Part shown: piece after piece, positions 1 through 7,483 of the stretch
How positions within the stretch are numbered: position 1 is the first letter of the stretch
How the letters are laid out: every line of letters starts with the position of its first letter
Origin: a virus
Virus record (IMG/VR): IMGVR_UViG_3300006803_000027
Span: 1 to 48,777 of that record
Direction: 5' to 3' (one strand)
DNA length: 48,777 nt
Made by a program: the position numbers and the translations under genes
Notes under the pieces: generated by a model
Seen by the model: only the letters and a program-made list of their open reading frames with translations
Told to the model about the DNA's origin: nothing
The model's database searches: none

Positions 1-1
1 C

Positions 2-88
2 GACAAGGACGACGACAAGGACGACGACAAGGACGACGACAAGGACGACGACAAGGACGACGACAAGGACGACAAGGACGACAAGGAC
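2..88 (+). repeat. In-frame GAC/AAG tandem repeat in the scaffold gene
   Basis: A 12-bp unit (GACGACGACAAG) is repeated almost perfectly to about position 67, followed by two shorter GACGACAAG units. It encodes Asp3-Lys repeats. It begins at the window edge, so the true copy number is not visible. Such a repeat can expand and contract by slippage. Confidence 0.95.
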
Positions 89-970
89 TACGAAGAGAAG
101 AAGAAGAAAGAGTCCATCGACGGTCTTGATGATCCACTCATCGATGAAATGGGTGATGAGGACGACGAAATGGGCGATGAAGATGACGAGTTAGGCGATG
201 AAGACGATGAAGCTCCAATTCTTGGTGAGTCTGCTCCAATCTCCGTGGTCGACAACGCTGTCGTCAAGAAGGTCATCGAATCTCTCGACCTTGATGAAGA
301 ACGCTCTGCCGCCTTTGTCGCTGTTCTGAAGACCGAGATCGCACGAGTCGCTGTTGCCGTTTCTGAAAAGGCTCTATCGAAAATGGAGCGAAAGTACGAA
401 GCCAATGCGAAAGCCCAGGAGAAAGAAATTGACCGTCGTGTTTCTGCATACGTCGAACGTGCAACAAACGACTTCTTCGAATCTCATGGTGATGTCATCG
501 TCGATAAGGCACGTCTTGCCAAACTGGAGACTCTCTTTGAGGAAACTCAGACTCTGTTCTCAGACACCGACTTCGAGATGAAGGCCGAAAACAGCTCCAA
601 AATTCAGGAACTGCAGTCTGATCTGAAGGACAAGACCGATTTCGTCGAAGAGCTTTCTACCAAGTTGGATACCGTTCGCAAAGAAGCTCTTCTGCTGAAG
701 ATTGAACGCTTCGTTGAGAATGCTTCTGACGACATGACGGACTCTGTAAAGGAACGCTTCGTCGAATCTGTCAACGAGGTCGACTTCAGCTCGTTTGAAG
801 ACTTCAAAGGCAAGGCCACCATGTTGAAGACCAAGTTCTTCACCGAGAAAGACTCCGAAAACGACAACTACATGAAGCGCATTGTCGAGAACGCTGACAC
901 TAATTTCAGTCTCAAGAGCGAAGTCAAGGGTGACCTCTTCAGTGCAATCGATGAAGCAATGGAAAGCTGA
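2..970 (+). CDS. 22: Prohead core scaffold protein, gp22-like (5' partial)
   Basis: The frame is open from the window edge, so the N-terminus is missing; 322 residues are visible. The visible start is an Asp/Lys repeat (Asp-Asp-Asp-Lys units), then a Lys-rich patch, then three acidic heptads (M/L-GDEDDE), then about 240 residues of mostly helical, charged coiled-coil sequence. Composition, the helical C-terminal half and the position just upstream of the major capsid gene match T4 gp22, the internal scaffold that shapes the prohead and is later degraded by the prohead protease. T4 gp22 is about 269 residues, so the repeat-rich acidic arm looks like an extension. Family assignment rests on synteny and pattern, not alignment. 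Confidence 0.75.
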   Translation, partial: DKDDDKDDDKDDDKDDDKDDDKDDKDDKDYEEKKKKESIDGLDDPLIDEMGDEDDEMGDEDDELGDEDDEAPILGESAPISVVDNAVVKKVIESLDLDEERSAAFVAVLKTEIARVAVAVSEKALSKMERKYEANAKAQEKEIDRRVSAYVERATNDFFESHGDVIVDKARLAKLETLFEETQTLFSDTDFEMKAENSSKIQELQSDLKDKTDFVEELSTKLDTVRKEALLLKIERFVENASDDMTDSVKERFVESVNEVDFSSFEDFKGKATMLKTKFFTEKDSENDNYMKRIVENADTNFSLKSEVKGDLFSAIDEAMES

Positions 971-971
971 T

Positions 972-1355
972 ATGCGGATCAGCCAAATCCTCGAGGATTT
1001 GAGCGAAAGAGGGTGTGACAATCTCTTCACGGAGTCTGTCACATCCTTGACGCTCACTGACTCTGAAGTCGAATCAATTTCGAAGGTCATCGAATCATTT
1101 TCGAAGACCTTCCTCGAGTCTTCCGGGTTTGCAGTGAGCACCTCGGTGGATAATGATGGCGAATCCATAGTGATCGAGAACATTCTTACGACCAAAAATG
1201 GAATCGCAATGGGTTCTGTCCGTCACACGATCACGCAAGGATATCGAACTGAAGTACATATTGCAGAGTCCTGCTCTGGGATTTCGTCACCCGAGTTCGT
1301 GAAAGCCTTTCGTGAAAAGGGCAACAAGATCGTCACAAGGATGTTGAAGTCCTGA
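972..1355 (+). CDS. Small protein between scaffold and capsid genes, unknown function
   Basis: 127 residues, starting one base after the scaffold stop, with a GGAAA-type ribosome site inside the end of the previous gene. The first half is acidic and Ser-rich; the second half has alternating beta-like segments. In T4 gene 22 is followed directly by 23, so this is an insertion relative to T4. The N-terminus (MRISQILEDLSE) resembles the short amphipathic starts of other late small proteins here, which could be head-targeting peptides. I do not recognise a family. Its position implies a role in head assembly or an internal head protein. Confidence 0.75.
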   Translation: MRISQILEDLSERGCDNLFTESVTSLTLTDSEVESISKVIESFSKTFLESSGFAVSTSVDNDGESIVIENILTTKNGIAMGSVRHTITQGYRTEVHIAESCSGISSPEFVKAFREKGNKIVTRMLKS

Positions 1356-1386
1356 TCTAAAATCGAATGCCAGCACGAGTAAAATA
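1356..1386 (+). promoter_or_regulatory. Candidate late promoters of the capsid gene
   Basis: Two motif copies lie before the capsid gene: TCTAAAATC at 1356-1364 and AGTAAAATATAC from 1378. The second fits the TGTNAAAATA class seen before other late genes and leaves a leader of about 45 bases to the start codon. No -35 element is visible, as expected for a gp55-type late promoter. Confidence 0.5.
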
Positions 1387-1435
1387 TACGAATGATCATG
1401 CAACAAATGATCCAACACCCTTAGGAGAAAACACG

Positions 1436-2755
1436 ATGGAATTTTATGGTGAAAACGACCATTTCCTTGCCCAAAAGTGGAAGAAAGTGCTTGAAGCACA
1501 GGACGACACGATGGAGCCTGTCAAGGACAAAACCAAGCAGATGGGCATCGCCCGTATGCTGGAAAACACACGCAACTTCCTGGCCTCTCAGAAGAGCGTC
1601 TTCCAAGAAGCTGCACCGACAAACACTGCTGGCGGCGTTTCTGGCTATGACCAGGTGGTAATCTCTCTGGTTCGCCGGATGGGTCCACAGATTCTGGGTA
1701 ACCAGCTTGTTGGTACTCAACCACTTACTGGTCCAACCGGTCTTGCTTTCGCATGGCGTCCACGGTTCAATAACCAATCTGGCGCTGAAATTGCGCTCAA
1801 CAACACACAAGCTGACTTCACTGGTCTCGATTCTGCCGGCGCTCGCGAAGCTGCTGTTGTTGCCACTGACCGCGCCTCTGATCCAACTGCCGACGCTGGT
1901 ACTGGTATCGGTTCCGGCTTTACGACTGGTGGGTTCATGTCCAGTGGCGAAGGCGAAGACGACGTGACCGCTCAGGTCGCCATGACTGTGGACTCCGTCC
2001 CTGTGCAAGCCAAGACCCGCGCATTGATGTCGAACTTCTCGATGGAAATGATTCAGGACCTTGCAGCACAACACGGTGTCGACGGCAAATCCATGTTCGG
2101 CTCGATGATGTCCGAACAGCTGACTTCCGAAATCAACTACGAAACGCTTCGCAAGTTGTACATCTCGGCAGTTCTGGGTTGCTCCGACACAACCACTCCT
2201 GGCGTATACGATTTGAACGCTGACACCGACGGTCAGTGGATTGGTGAGAAAGGTCGTATCTTGGCAATGCGCATTCTGCATGAATGTTCGCAGATCATGT
2301 TTGACACTCGTACCGGTCATGGTAACTTTGCCGTGGTTGACACGAAGACCTACAACCTGCTCGCCAACTCCGGCTTCATCAGTGAACTCAGCCCTGCGAA
2401 CAACCAGTTCTCCGGCGCATCTGAGGTCATCACTGACACCACGACTGCAGTCGGCATGCTGATGGGCAAAGTGCGCATCTACCGTGACGACCGTGCGCAA
2501 GTCTCTTCCCCCAACGCAGGTTTCTGCATGGTTGGTTGGAAAGGCGATGCCGAATATGCAGCTGGTGCATTCTACTGCCCATACGTCCCAGTCTGGAGCG
2601 TTGAAACTGTGTCCCCAACATCGGGTCAGCCAGTCATGTTCTTCAAGACACGGGCCGGTTTCGTTGTCAACCCTCTGGCAGACACGAACGGCGCAGTCGT
2701 AGCACGGACCAACAAGTTCTACCGCTTGTTCCGCGTGACTGGTATCCTGTTCTAA
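1436..2755 (+). CDS. 23: Major capsid protein, gp23-like
   Basis: 439 residues. The ATG at 1436 is chosen over the upstream in-frame ATG at 1367 because a strong AGGAGA site sits 7 bases before it and the upstream stretch overlaps the promoter motifs. The N-terminal 58 residues are charged and helical, followed by a glycine- and asparagine-rich HK97-like body. This matches T4 gp23, which forms the hexamers of the head. In T4 the prohead protease gp21 removes an N-terminal delta domain; the segment VFQE-AAP around residues 55-61 is a plausible equivalent site. A hairpin terminator follows 26 bases after the stop. Highly expressed late gene by context. Confidence 0.93.
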   Translation: MEFYGENDHFLAQKWKKVLEAQDDTMEPVKDKTKQMGIARMLENTRNFLASQKSVFQEAAPTNTAGGVSGYDQVVISLVRRMGPQILGNQLVGTQPLTGPTGLAFAWRPRFNNQSGAEIALNNTQADFTGLDSAGAREAAVVATDRASDPTADAGTGIGSGFTTGGFMSSGEGEDDVTAQVAMTVDSVPVQAKTRALMSNFSMEMIQDLAAQHGVDGKSMFGSMMSEQLTSEINYETLRKLYISAVLGCSDTTTPGVYDLNADTDGQWIGEKGRILAMRILHECSQIMFDTRTGHGNFAVVDTKTYNLLANSGFISELSPANNQFSGASEVITDTTTAVGMLMGKVRIYRDDRAQVSSPNAGFCMVGWKGDAEYAAGAFYCPYVPVWSVETVSPTSGQPVMFFKTRAGFVVNPLADTNGAVVARTNKFYRLFRVTGILF

Positions 2756-2781
2756 GTCGAACAGAAACACTGATCAAAATG

Positions 2782-2808
2782 ATGGCGAGCCTCGTGCTCG
2801 CCATTTTT
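2782..2808 (+). terminator. Intrinsic terminator after the capsid gene
   Basis: ATGGCGAGC (2782-2790) pairs with GCTCGCCAT (2796-2804) around a five-base loop, followed by a T run to 2808. A perfect second copy lies at 2937-2963. Confidence 0.9.
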
Positions 2809-2817
2809 GTGTGTACA
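2782..2817 (+). repeat. Direct repeat A: terminator plus promoter -35, copy 1
   Basis: 36 bp identical to 2937-2972. The repeat covers the hairpin, the T run and the GTGTACA box of the next promoter, like the promoter-stem-loop cassettes described in T4-type phages. Confidence 0.95.
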
Positions 2818-2840
2818 AGACGTACAGAGTGTGATATATC
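2812..2840 (+). promoter_or_regulatory. Early-type promoter P1
   Basis: TGTACA, 17 bp, TATATC, with GTGA directly before the -10. Its transcript would run from about 2847 to the terminator at 2937-2963, giving an RNA of about 115 bases containing only a two-codon minigene. Confidence 0.75.
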
Positions 2841-2846
2841 TTAACT

Positions 2847-2963
2847 ATCGAAACTTTTGAAATCGTCTTTCAAACGCTTTTAGAATAAGGGGAGATTGTC
2901 ATGCTGTAATCGTCTAAAGCAACATTTATAAAAGAAATGGCGAGCCTCGTGCTCGCCATTTTT
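2847..2963 (+). ncRNA. Candidate short RNA between P1 and the second terminator
   Basis: The stretch is bounded by promoter P1 and a perfect hairpin terminator and has no ORF above a few codons. It carries an unusually strong ribosome site (AAGGGGAG, 2887-2894) six bases before ATG CTG TAA at 2901-2909, a Met-Leu minigene. It could be a regulatory RNA, a minigene transcript, or the remnant of a deleted gene. Confidence 0.45.
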
Positions 2964-2972
2964 GTGTGTACA
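2937..2972 (+). repeat. Direct repeat A, copy 2
   Basis: Identical to 2782-2817: hairpin terminator (stem arms 2937-2945 and 2951-2959, T run to 2963) plus the GTGTACA box. It ends the transcript from P1 and begins promoter P2. Confidence 0.95.
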
Positions 2973-2995
2973 TCGCATTTGCTTTGTGTTATGAT
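2967..2995 (+). promoter_or_regulatory. Early-type promoter P2
   Basis: TGTACA, 17 bp, TATGAT. It would transcribe the operon starting at 3031. The leader contains TTAAACAAAGGAAAC, a variant of the common leader. Confidence 0.8.
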
Positions 2996-3030
2996 TGAAT
3001 TATGAAACCTTAAACAAAGGAAACGTAGAC

Positions 3031-3231
3031 ATGAATAAAAAAGTCCAATCGAAAGAACAGTTTGATCTCATTGTGAAATTGCGCAATGCACTCACACAGG
3101 CGTTCATTCACTCTGACGTTCGCTGTGGAATTGCAGGTTTGGAAGCTCAGAATGCGATCAACGATGCGAATAAACACATCGAGGATGTGACGAATTCGAT
3201 CAATGCGGCCGAAAGGATGGAGGAAGTTTGA
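3031..3231 (+). CDS. Small helical protein, unknown function
   Basis: 66 residues. The ATG at 3031 is preferred over the in-frame ATG at 2995, which lies at the promoter -10; an AAAGGAA site lies upstream of 3031. The sequence is mostly helical with many Asn, Ala and charged residues and no signal or membrane segment. It is the first gene of the operon and its stop overlaps the deaminase-ACP start by one base. No family recognised. Confidence 0.75.
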   Translation: MNKKVQSKEQFDLIVKLRNALTQAFIHSDVRCGIAGLEAQNAINDANKHIEDVTNSINAAERMEEV

Positions 3232-3932
3232 TGAAGAGCATCACAACCTACCCAATGTGTGTTGCATCTCTTGCATCGCAAAATTCGAAACATAACGGTG
3301 CTCATGTTGGATGTGTTATTGCCTCCAAGTCACACCACATCATCTCTACTGGATGGAATGGAAATTGTCCAGGTATCGATGATGACGCAGTTGAAAATCT
3401 ACAACGCGACGATCGTCTTGTCTTTTCAATCCACGCTGAAGAGAATGCACTCCTGAATGCTGCTCAATTCGGTACTCGTGTCGAAGGATGTGATGCCTAC
3501 GTAACTGGTTTCCCATGTGGAGGATGCATCTCCAAGCTATTCAAAGCTGGGATTGATCGCATCTTCTACATTCCGAACGAGGAATTCGAAGCTCGCTGGA
3601 AGAACCCAAACCTATATATTTTCGGAGATCGTGAATCGTCGATCATCCCGATGACAATCACTGATGATAAACCAGTGAAGGAAGTCGAAAACGACAGTCT
3701 TCTTACCCGTATCAAAAGTATTCTCGCAAGCCATCTCATGGTTGATATCGATCTCGTTCACCCCAATTCAGACATCCACACTGATTTGGGAGCTGACAGT
3801 TTGGATTGTGTCGAAATCCGTATACTCATCGAGGAAGATTTCGAACTTGAAATCGACGATCACGAGGTCGAAAGTGTCCAGACTGTCGATCAAATTTTGA
3901 AACTTATCCTCAAGAAGCAATCTTCTGAGTAG
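3231..3932 (+). CDS. dCMP deaminase-like domain fused to an acyl carrier protein domain
   Basis: 233 residues from the ATG at 3231, after a GGAGG site. Residues 1 to about 140 are a zinc-dependent deoxycytidylate deaminase-type domain, with HAE (His68, Glu70) and PCGGC (Cys96, Cys99) supplying the zinc and proton-shuttle residues. Residues about 155-230 match an acyl carrier protein: an acidic four-helix pattern with the DSL motif at 189-191, where Ser190 would carry the phosphopantetheine arm, then acidic helix II. No break separates the two. In T4 the deaminase supplies dUMP for thymidylate synthesis. A carrier domain on a nucleotide deaminase is unexpected; the acyl cargo and any modifying enzyme are unknown. 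Confidence 0.88.
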   Translation: MKSITTYPMCVASLASQNSKHNGAHVGCVIASKSHHIISTGWNGNCPGIDDDAVENLQRDDRLVFSIHAEENALLNAAQFGTRVEGCDAYVTGFPCGGCISKLFKAGIDRIFYIPNEEFEARWKNPNLYIFGDRESSIIPMTITDDKPVKEVENDSLLTRIKSILASHLMVDIDLVHPNSDIHTDLGADSLDCVEIRILIEEDFELEIDDHEVESVQTVDQILKLILKKQSSE

Positions 3933-3961
3933 ACTTGGACTACACTTTAGGAACAGAAATT

Positions 3962-4187
3962 ATGGCCAAAGCTGATTACCTTCTCGGTAAAGCGAGAACT
4001 AGAAAGAGACTGAATATGTTAGGAACAACCACAGTTTCAGCATATTCGAGAAATGACGGAATTCGAATTCAAGGTCGTATTATGCGCTACACTGGTCCTG
4101 TGATTTCCAAAAAATCCACCAGTTGGTCCGTACGTCAAGTATCGAATTCGCGTCACACTCAAGTCAGGTGTCATCCTTCACGAATAG
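3962..4187 (+). pseudogene. Small basic protein gene with an apparent frameshift
   Basis: The reading frame from the ATG at 3962 (AGGAA site upstream) is convincing up to an A6 run at 4109-4114. After that, frame 0 runs through the promoter of the ligase gene to 4243 with unlikely sequence. The +1 frame instead continues as KNPPVGPYVKYRIRV and ends at TAG 4185-4187, just before the promoter. With five rather than six A residues the gene would encode about 74 residues without interruption. Explanations are a sequencing or assembly error, a real loss-of-function indel, or slippage at the homopolymer. No family recognised. Confidence 0.6.
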
Positions 4188-4204
4188 CGTTGACAATTTT
4201 CTTG

Positions 4205-4233
4205 TTTACAATGCGTGCTATGTATGATATAGT
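4205..4233 (+). promoter_or_regulatory. Early-type promoter P3 (ligase operon)
   Basis: TTTACA, 17 bp, TATAGT preceded by ATGA. The common leader AACTATAAACAAAGGA starts two bases after the -10 (4236-4251) and carries the ribosome site of the ligase gene. Confidence 0.88.
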
Positions 4234-4255
4234 GGAACTATAAACAAAGGACAAT

Positions 4256-5452
4256 ATGATGAATCCATTCGAACTTATCCATCGCGATCTATCAATGCTT
4301 GGTTCCACAAAAGGAACCAATGCAAAAATTGAAGCTCTTCGTGAGATTGATGCACACACCGTGCAAGTCATCACCTGGTCATTTGATCCATTCCACAACT
4401 TCGGAGTCTCAAAACTTCGCCCAACCCTTCCAAATGTCGAATCTGCCATCACCGATGAACAAATCCTCACGGCCTTGGGAGAGTCCGACTTCAAATGGCT
4501 TCGCAATAACTGCGAAGATTTCTCCGACTTGCAGCTGAATGTGACCAACTCGATTCTTGGGCGATTTCAGTCATACCAACTCGGAATTGGTGGTAAATCG
4601 TTCCGTACCGTCTACAAAGACGCGTACAAGACCTTTAGCCTTCAATTGGCTGGGTCCTACACGAAATCCAAAACTGAATTCCCTTGTTACGCTCAGCCGA
4701 AATTCGATGGAGTTCGCTGTGTCGTTCTTGTAGATGCACATGGAGCCACTGAAACTCTTTCGAGAAACGGCAAGCCTCTCTACAATATCGATCCGGAAAT
4801 TCTCAATGAACTTTCTGCGTATCCCAACATGGTCTTCGATGGTGAAGCAATCACTGATGGTGGTGACTTCAACCTTTCAGTTGGTGTTATCCATCGCAGC
4901 ACTTCAGACGCAGTCCTTTCTAGCCTGAAACTCTTCGATGCAATCACAATGGAAGAATTCAAGTCTCGCAAAAGCACTCGCGAATACGAAGAACGATATG
5001 CAGCTCTGAAATCAATGATCTTAGTGACTCCACTCGCCGAACATGAGATTGTGAACTCTCTCGAAGAAGCTGAAGCTGCCAACAATCGGTATCGCAAAGC
5101 CGGTCATGAAGGTGCAATCCTCAAGAAGAAGAAGGGCAAGTACTCATTCAAGCGCACACTCGACTGGATGAAGGTCAAGCCTCTTGTTGAAGACTCTTTC
5201 GAAGTCACCGGATTTCGTGAAGGACGAGGTCGCCTCAAAGGCAAGCTTGGTGCGTTGATAGTTAAGACCCAGAAAGGCACCACAACGAAAATTGGCGGAG
5301 GCTTTTCCGATAGGCAACGCGAATATCTCTGGGAAATTCGTGATCAGTTGATCGGTGAAGAATGCGAAGCGGAATTCATGGAGTACACTCCAGCCGGTCG
5401 TCTTCGCCACCCAGAATTCTTGAAAATGCGGTTTGACAAAGGAGAAATGTGA
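4256..5452 (+). CDS. 30: ATP-dependent DNA ligase
   Basis: 398 residues (or 397 from the second ATG at 4259). Adenylation motif I is KFDG, with Lys149 as the predicted AMP-accepting lysine. Further ligase features are an FDGE segment, EGAILKKK and the WMKVKP motif before a C-terminal OB-fold region. It seals nicks in phage DNA and joins Okazaki fragments, as T4 gp30 does, and is somewhat shorter than T4 gp30. It stands directly behind an early promoter and heads an operon that continues into nucleotide-modification genes. Confidence 0.92.
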   Translation: MMNPFELIHRDLSMLGSTKGTNAKIEALREIDAHTVQVITWSFDPFHNFGVSKLRPTLPNVESAITDEQILTALGESDFKWLRNNCEDFSDLQLNVTNSILGRFQSYQLGIGGKSFRTVYKDAYKTFSLQLAGSYTKSKTEFPCYAQPKFDGVRCVVLVDAHGATETLSRNGKPLYNIDPEILNELSAYPNMVFDGEAITDGGDFNLSVGVIHRSTSDAVLSSLKLFDAITMEEFKSRKSTREYEERYAALKSMILVTPLAEHEIVNSLEEAEAANNRYRKAGHEGAILKKKKGKYSFKRTLDWMKVKPLVEDSFEVTGFREGRGRLKGKLGALIVKTQKGTTTKIGGGFSDRQREYLWEIRDQLIGEECEAEFMEYTPAGRLRHPEFLKMRFDKGEM

Positions 5453-5845
5453 ATGTCTACAACCAACCGACTCGAAGCCATCGGCGTATCGAAAGAGCGC
5501 TACTCGGTTATGTTCCTGCAGAAATGCATCGAACTTCAACGACTCAAGGGTCAGGATTACCAAAATCCAAACTCTCGCGTCAAGCAAGCTGACTATTATC
5601 CGTCAGGCATCAAGACGATCGAAGAGATCATCCATGCGAAGAAGCTTCGGCTTCAGTCACTGATCGAAACATGGGAATCGAACAATAACGCTCCAGTTTT
5701 CGAATCCGTCGAAGACACCCTGATGGATATGGTCAACTACGCAAGCTTCATGGCTGCGTTCATCAACAGAGAGATCGACGGCCAAGACCTACAGGCTGAT
5801 GTCTTCAATCGCAAATTGTCAGAAGAAGAGGAGAGCGTCCAATGA
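5453..5845 (+). CDS. DUF1599/Nmad1-like nucleotide-associated protein
   Basis: 130 residues, abutting the ligase stop, with GGAG eight bases upstream. The pattern includes KGQDYQNP, a central helical stretch with KKLRLQSL and a C-terminal DTLMDMVNYASFM helix. This is typical of the small all-helical DUF1599 family, also called nucleotide modification associated domain 1, related to MazG-like folds. Its stop overlaps the start of the gp42 homologue, which fits a role in handling modified cytosine nucleotides. The family call is by eye and the biochemical function is not established. Confidence 0.55.
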   Translation: MSTTNRLEAIGVSKERYSVMFLQKCIELQRLKGQDYQNPNSRVKQADYYPSGIKTIEEIIHAKKLRLQSLIETWESNNNAPVFESVEDTLMDMVNYASFMAAFINREIDGQDLQADVFNRKLSEEEESVQ

Positions 5846-6525
5846 ACGTACAAGATATCCGTAACCTATTCATCGAGAAGAAAGCTGCTGGTGACATCGT
5901 CAATCTCGGTGGAACGAACGTAATCGAAATCCTCGGAGCATCGTTTGAAGCTGATGAAGCAACCATATTCGGTGATCTTAACACGAAATACATCGATGCC
6001 GAAATCGATTGGTACGAATCGATGAGTCGTTCTGTTAACGATATCGGTAGATATTACGACATCGTTCCAAAAATCTGGCAAGACATCTCATCCAGTGACG
6101 GTCTCATCAACTCCAATTACGGATTGCTGATCTTTTCGCCGTTATACCATCATCAATACGCCAAAGTTTTAGAGGAACTTGCGAAAAATCCGAGTTCACG
6201 TCGAGCCGTCATGATCTACAACCGTCCATCTATTTGGGTCGAGTATGCTCACAACGGTATGTCTGACTTTATCTGCACCAATGCTGTTTCCTACCAGATT
6301 CGTGATGGTAAGCTTCATGCTGTAGTTCAAATGCGTTCGAACGATGCCTGGGCTGGATATCGAAATGATCGTGCATGGCAGATACATGTCATGAGCATGC
6401 TTGTCTGTGATTTGAATGCACACACACTTTTTGACTTCGATCTAGAGATCGGTACACTTCACTGGCAAGTGCAGAACATGCACTTCTATGAGCGCAACTT
6501 CAATCTCATTCCTGATCCCTCGTAA
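5842..6525 (+). CDS. 42: Deoxycytidylate 5-hydroxymethyltransferase (gp42)
   Basis: 227 residues. The sequence follows T4 gp42 closely by eye: IEILGASF near the start, NSNYG, NPSSRR, GMSDFICTN with catalytic Cys145, and MRSNDAWAGYRND. Asp176 occupies the position of the thymidylate-synthase Asn that selects dUMP; in T4 gp42 this is Asp179 and gives dCMP specificity, and the nucleophile is Cys148, so both sites shift by three. The enzyme converts dCMP and methylene-tetrahydrofolate to 5-hydroxymethyl-dCMP. It implies that the phage DNA carries hydroxymethylcytosine. A separate canonical thymidylate synthase lies at 28381. Confidence 0.95.
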   Translation: MNVQDIRNLFIEKKAAGDIVNLGGTNVIEILGASFEADEATIFGDLNTKYIDAEIDWYESMSRSVNDIGRYYDIVPKIWQDISSSDGLINSNYGLLIFSPLYHHQYAKVLEELAKNPSSRRAVMIYNRPSIWVEYAHNGMSDFICTNAVSYQIRDGKLHAVVQMRSNDAWAGYRNDRAWQIHVMSMLVCDLNAHTLFDFDLEIGTLHWQVQNMHFYERNFNLIPDPS

Positions 6526-6773
6526 TGGGTGCATCACCAAAAACCGTATCTGACTTCGAGCAGAAAATCTTACAGCACTTCTCGGATAATGAGTTCGACT
6601 CACTCTTTGATGCTGCTGTGGACTACTGCGAGCAACACGATGTAGATTACGAGGAAATTCACAAAACGGTGAAGTTCTCCCAAACATTCATCGAACGGGT
6701 TTCTGCTGAAGCCAGAAAGAACAACTTGCTCAAGCAATCGAAATCCACTCACATAGAACTGGACATATCATGA
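6525..6773 (+). CDS. 33: Late-transcription co-activator, gp33-like
   Basis: 82 residues, start overlapping the gp42 stop by one base. The acidic helical core (AAVDYCEQHDVDYEEI, then FIERVSAEARKNNLL) resembles T4 and cyanophage gp33, which binds the RNA polymerase flap and links polymerase to the sliding clamp at late promoters. In T4 a hydrophobic C-terminal tail binds gp45; here the end is ELDIS, a weaker version. T4 gp33 is 112 residues. The presence of gp55 and gp45 homologues supports the call, but the similarity is short. Confidence 0.6.
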   Translation: MGASPKTVSDFEQKILQHFSDNEFDSLFDAAVDYCEQHDVDYEEIHKTVKFSQTFIERVSAEARKNNLLKQSKSTHIELDIS

Positions 6774-7483
6774 GAACGACACCATACTACGCAGCCATAA
6801 TGACTCTTTTGACTTCGAAATCGTATTTGGATTTGATGGTCATCGGCGCAAATGATGCGAAATACAACGATCCGCTTTACGGCATTCTTCCTCAACTTCG
6901 AGACCGCTCAAGCTTGATTCTCGTCGAGCCAATCTCGTCACTTCATCCTATCATCCGCAATCACATGGCTGAAATCGACTATGAAGATTTCGAGATCATC
7001 CCTTCAATCGTTTCGTCGACAGATGGTGAAGATGTCGAAATCTTTTGCATCAAGGAGGAATATTGGTCGAAGGTTGCACGGACATACTCGAAACCTGATT
7101 GGCCTGAATATCGTGCACCACTCGGCGTCTCAACAATCCATTATGGGAAGTTGCGAAACTGGTTCCATCAAGCACGTCAGAACCCAGAAGACCAGGCCGA
7201 AGACGCAATCGAGAAGTTCAACTTCAAGACTCAGACCATTGAGTCTCTCGTGAACGCGTCTGGGACTCAACCCGATATCATCCAGATTGATATCGAAGGT
7301 GAAGACGCCGACGCAATCATTGCAACCGACTGGAACAAGATTCGTCCTTCTATCATCTACTTCGAAGGCAATCGAGTGACGAAGAGTGCACGTGCTGTCA
7401 AGGAGCATCTCGCGAAATACGGCTATCACACACTATGGACCACCAACAATGGTTTGGCGATCCGCGTGAACGACGATGGCTGA
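6770..7483 (+). CDS. FkbM-family SAM-dependent methyltransferase-like protein
   Basis: 237 residues, ATGA overlap with the previous gene. MVIGANDAKYNDP near residue 23 looks like the SAM-binding loop (usually VGANxG), and IIQIDIEGEDADAI near residue 170 is the family signature (IDVEGxE). FkbM enzymes usually O-methylate sugars or related hydroxyls. In this operon, behind gp42 and ahead of sugar-nucleotide genes, a DNA-linked sugar or its precursor is a possible substrate, but a surface glycan or a small molecule cannot be excluded. Confidence 0.7.
   Translation: MRTTPYYAAIMTLLTSKSYLDLMVIGANDAKYNDPLYGILPQLRDRSSLILVEPISSLHPIIRNHMAEIDYEDFEIIPSIVSSTDGEDVEIFCIKEEYWSKVARTYSKPDWPEYRAPLGVSTIHYGKLRNWFHQARQNPEDQAEDAIEKFNFKTQTIESLVNASGTQPDIIQIDIEGEDADAIIATDWNKIRPSIIYFEGNRVTKSARAVKEHLAKYGYHTLWTTNNGLAIRVNDDG

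Noticed and set aside
560-1195. 211-codon - strand ORF
   Set aside because: Overlaps the scaffold and following gene in antisense with no promoter or ribosome site.
2157-2179. TGTACA inside the capsid gene as an early promoter
   Set aside because: No TATNNT at 17 bp; similar isolated TGTACA hits at 16722 and 35259 fail the same test.
1421-2770. 449-codon ORF on the - strand opposite the capsid gene
   Set aside because: It is the antisense shadow of a strongly biased coding sequence; no ribosome site, and composition (many Cys, His, Arg) is unlike any gene here.
4188-4243. Frame-0 continuation of the 3962 gene through the ligase promoter
   Set aside because: The translated end is promoter sequence; the +1 frame gives a more natural end at 4187.
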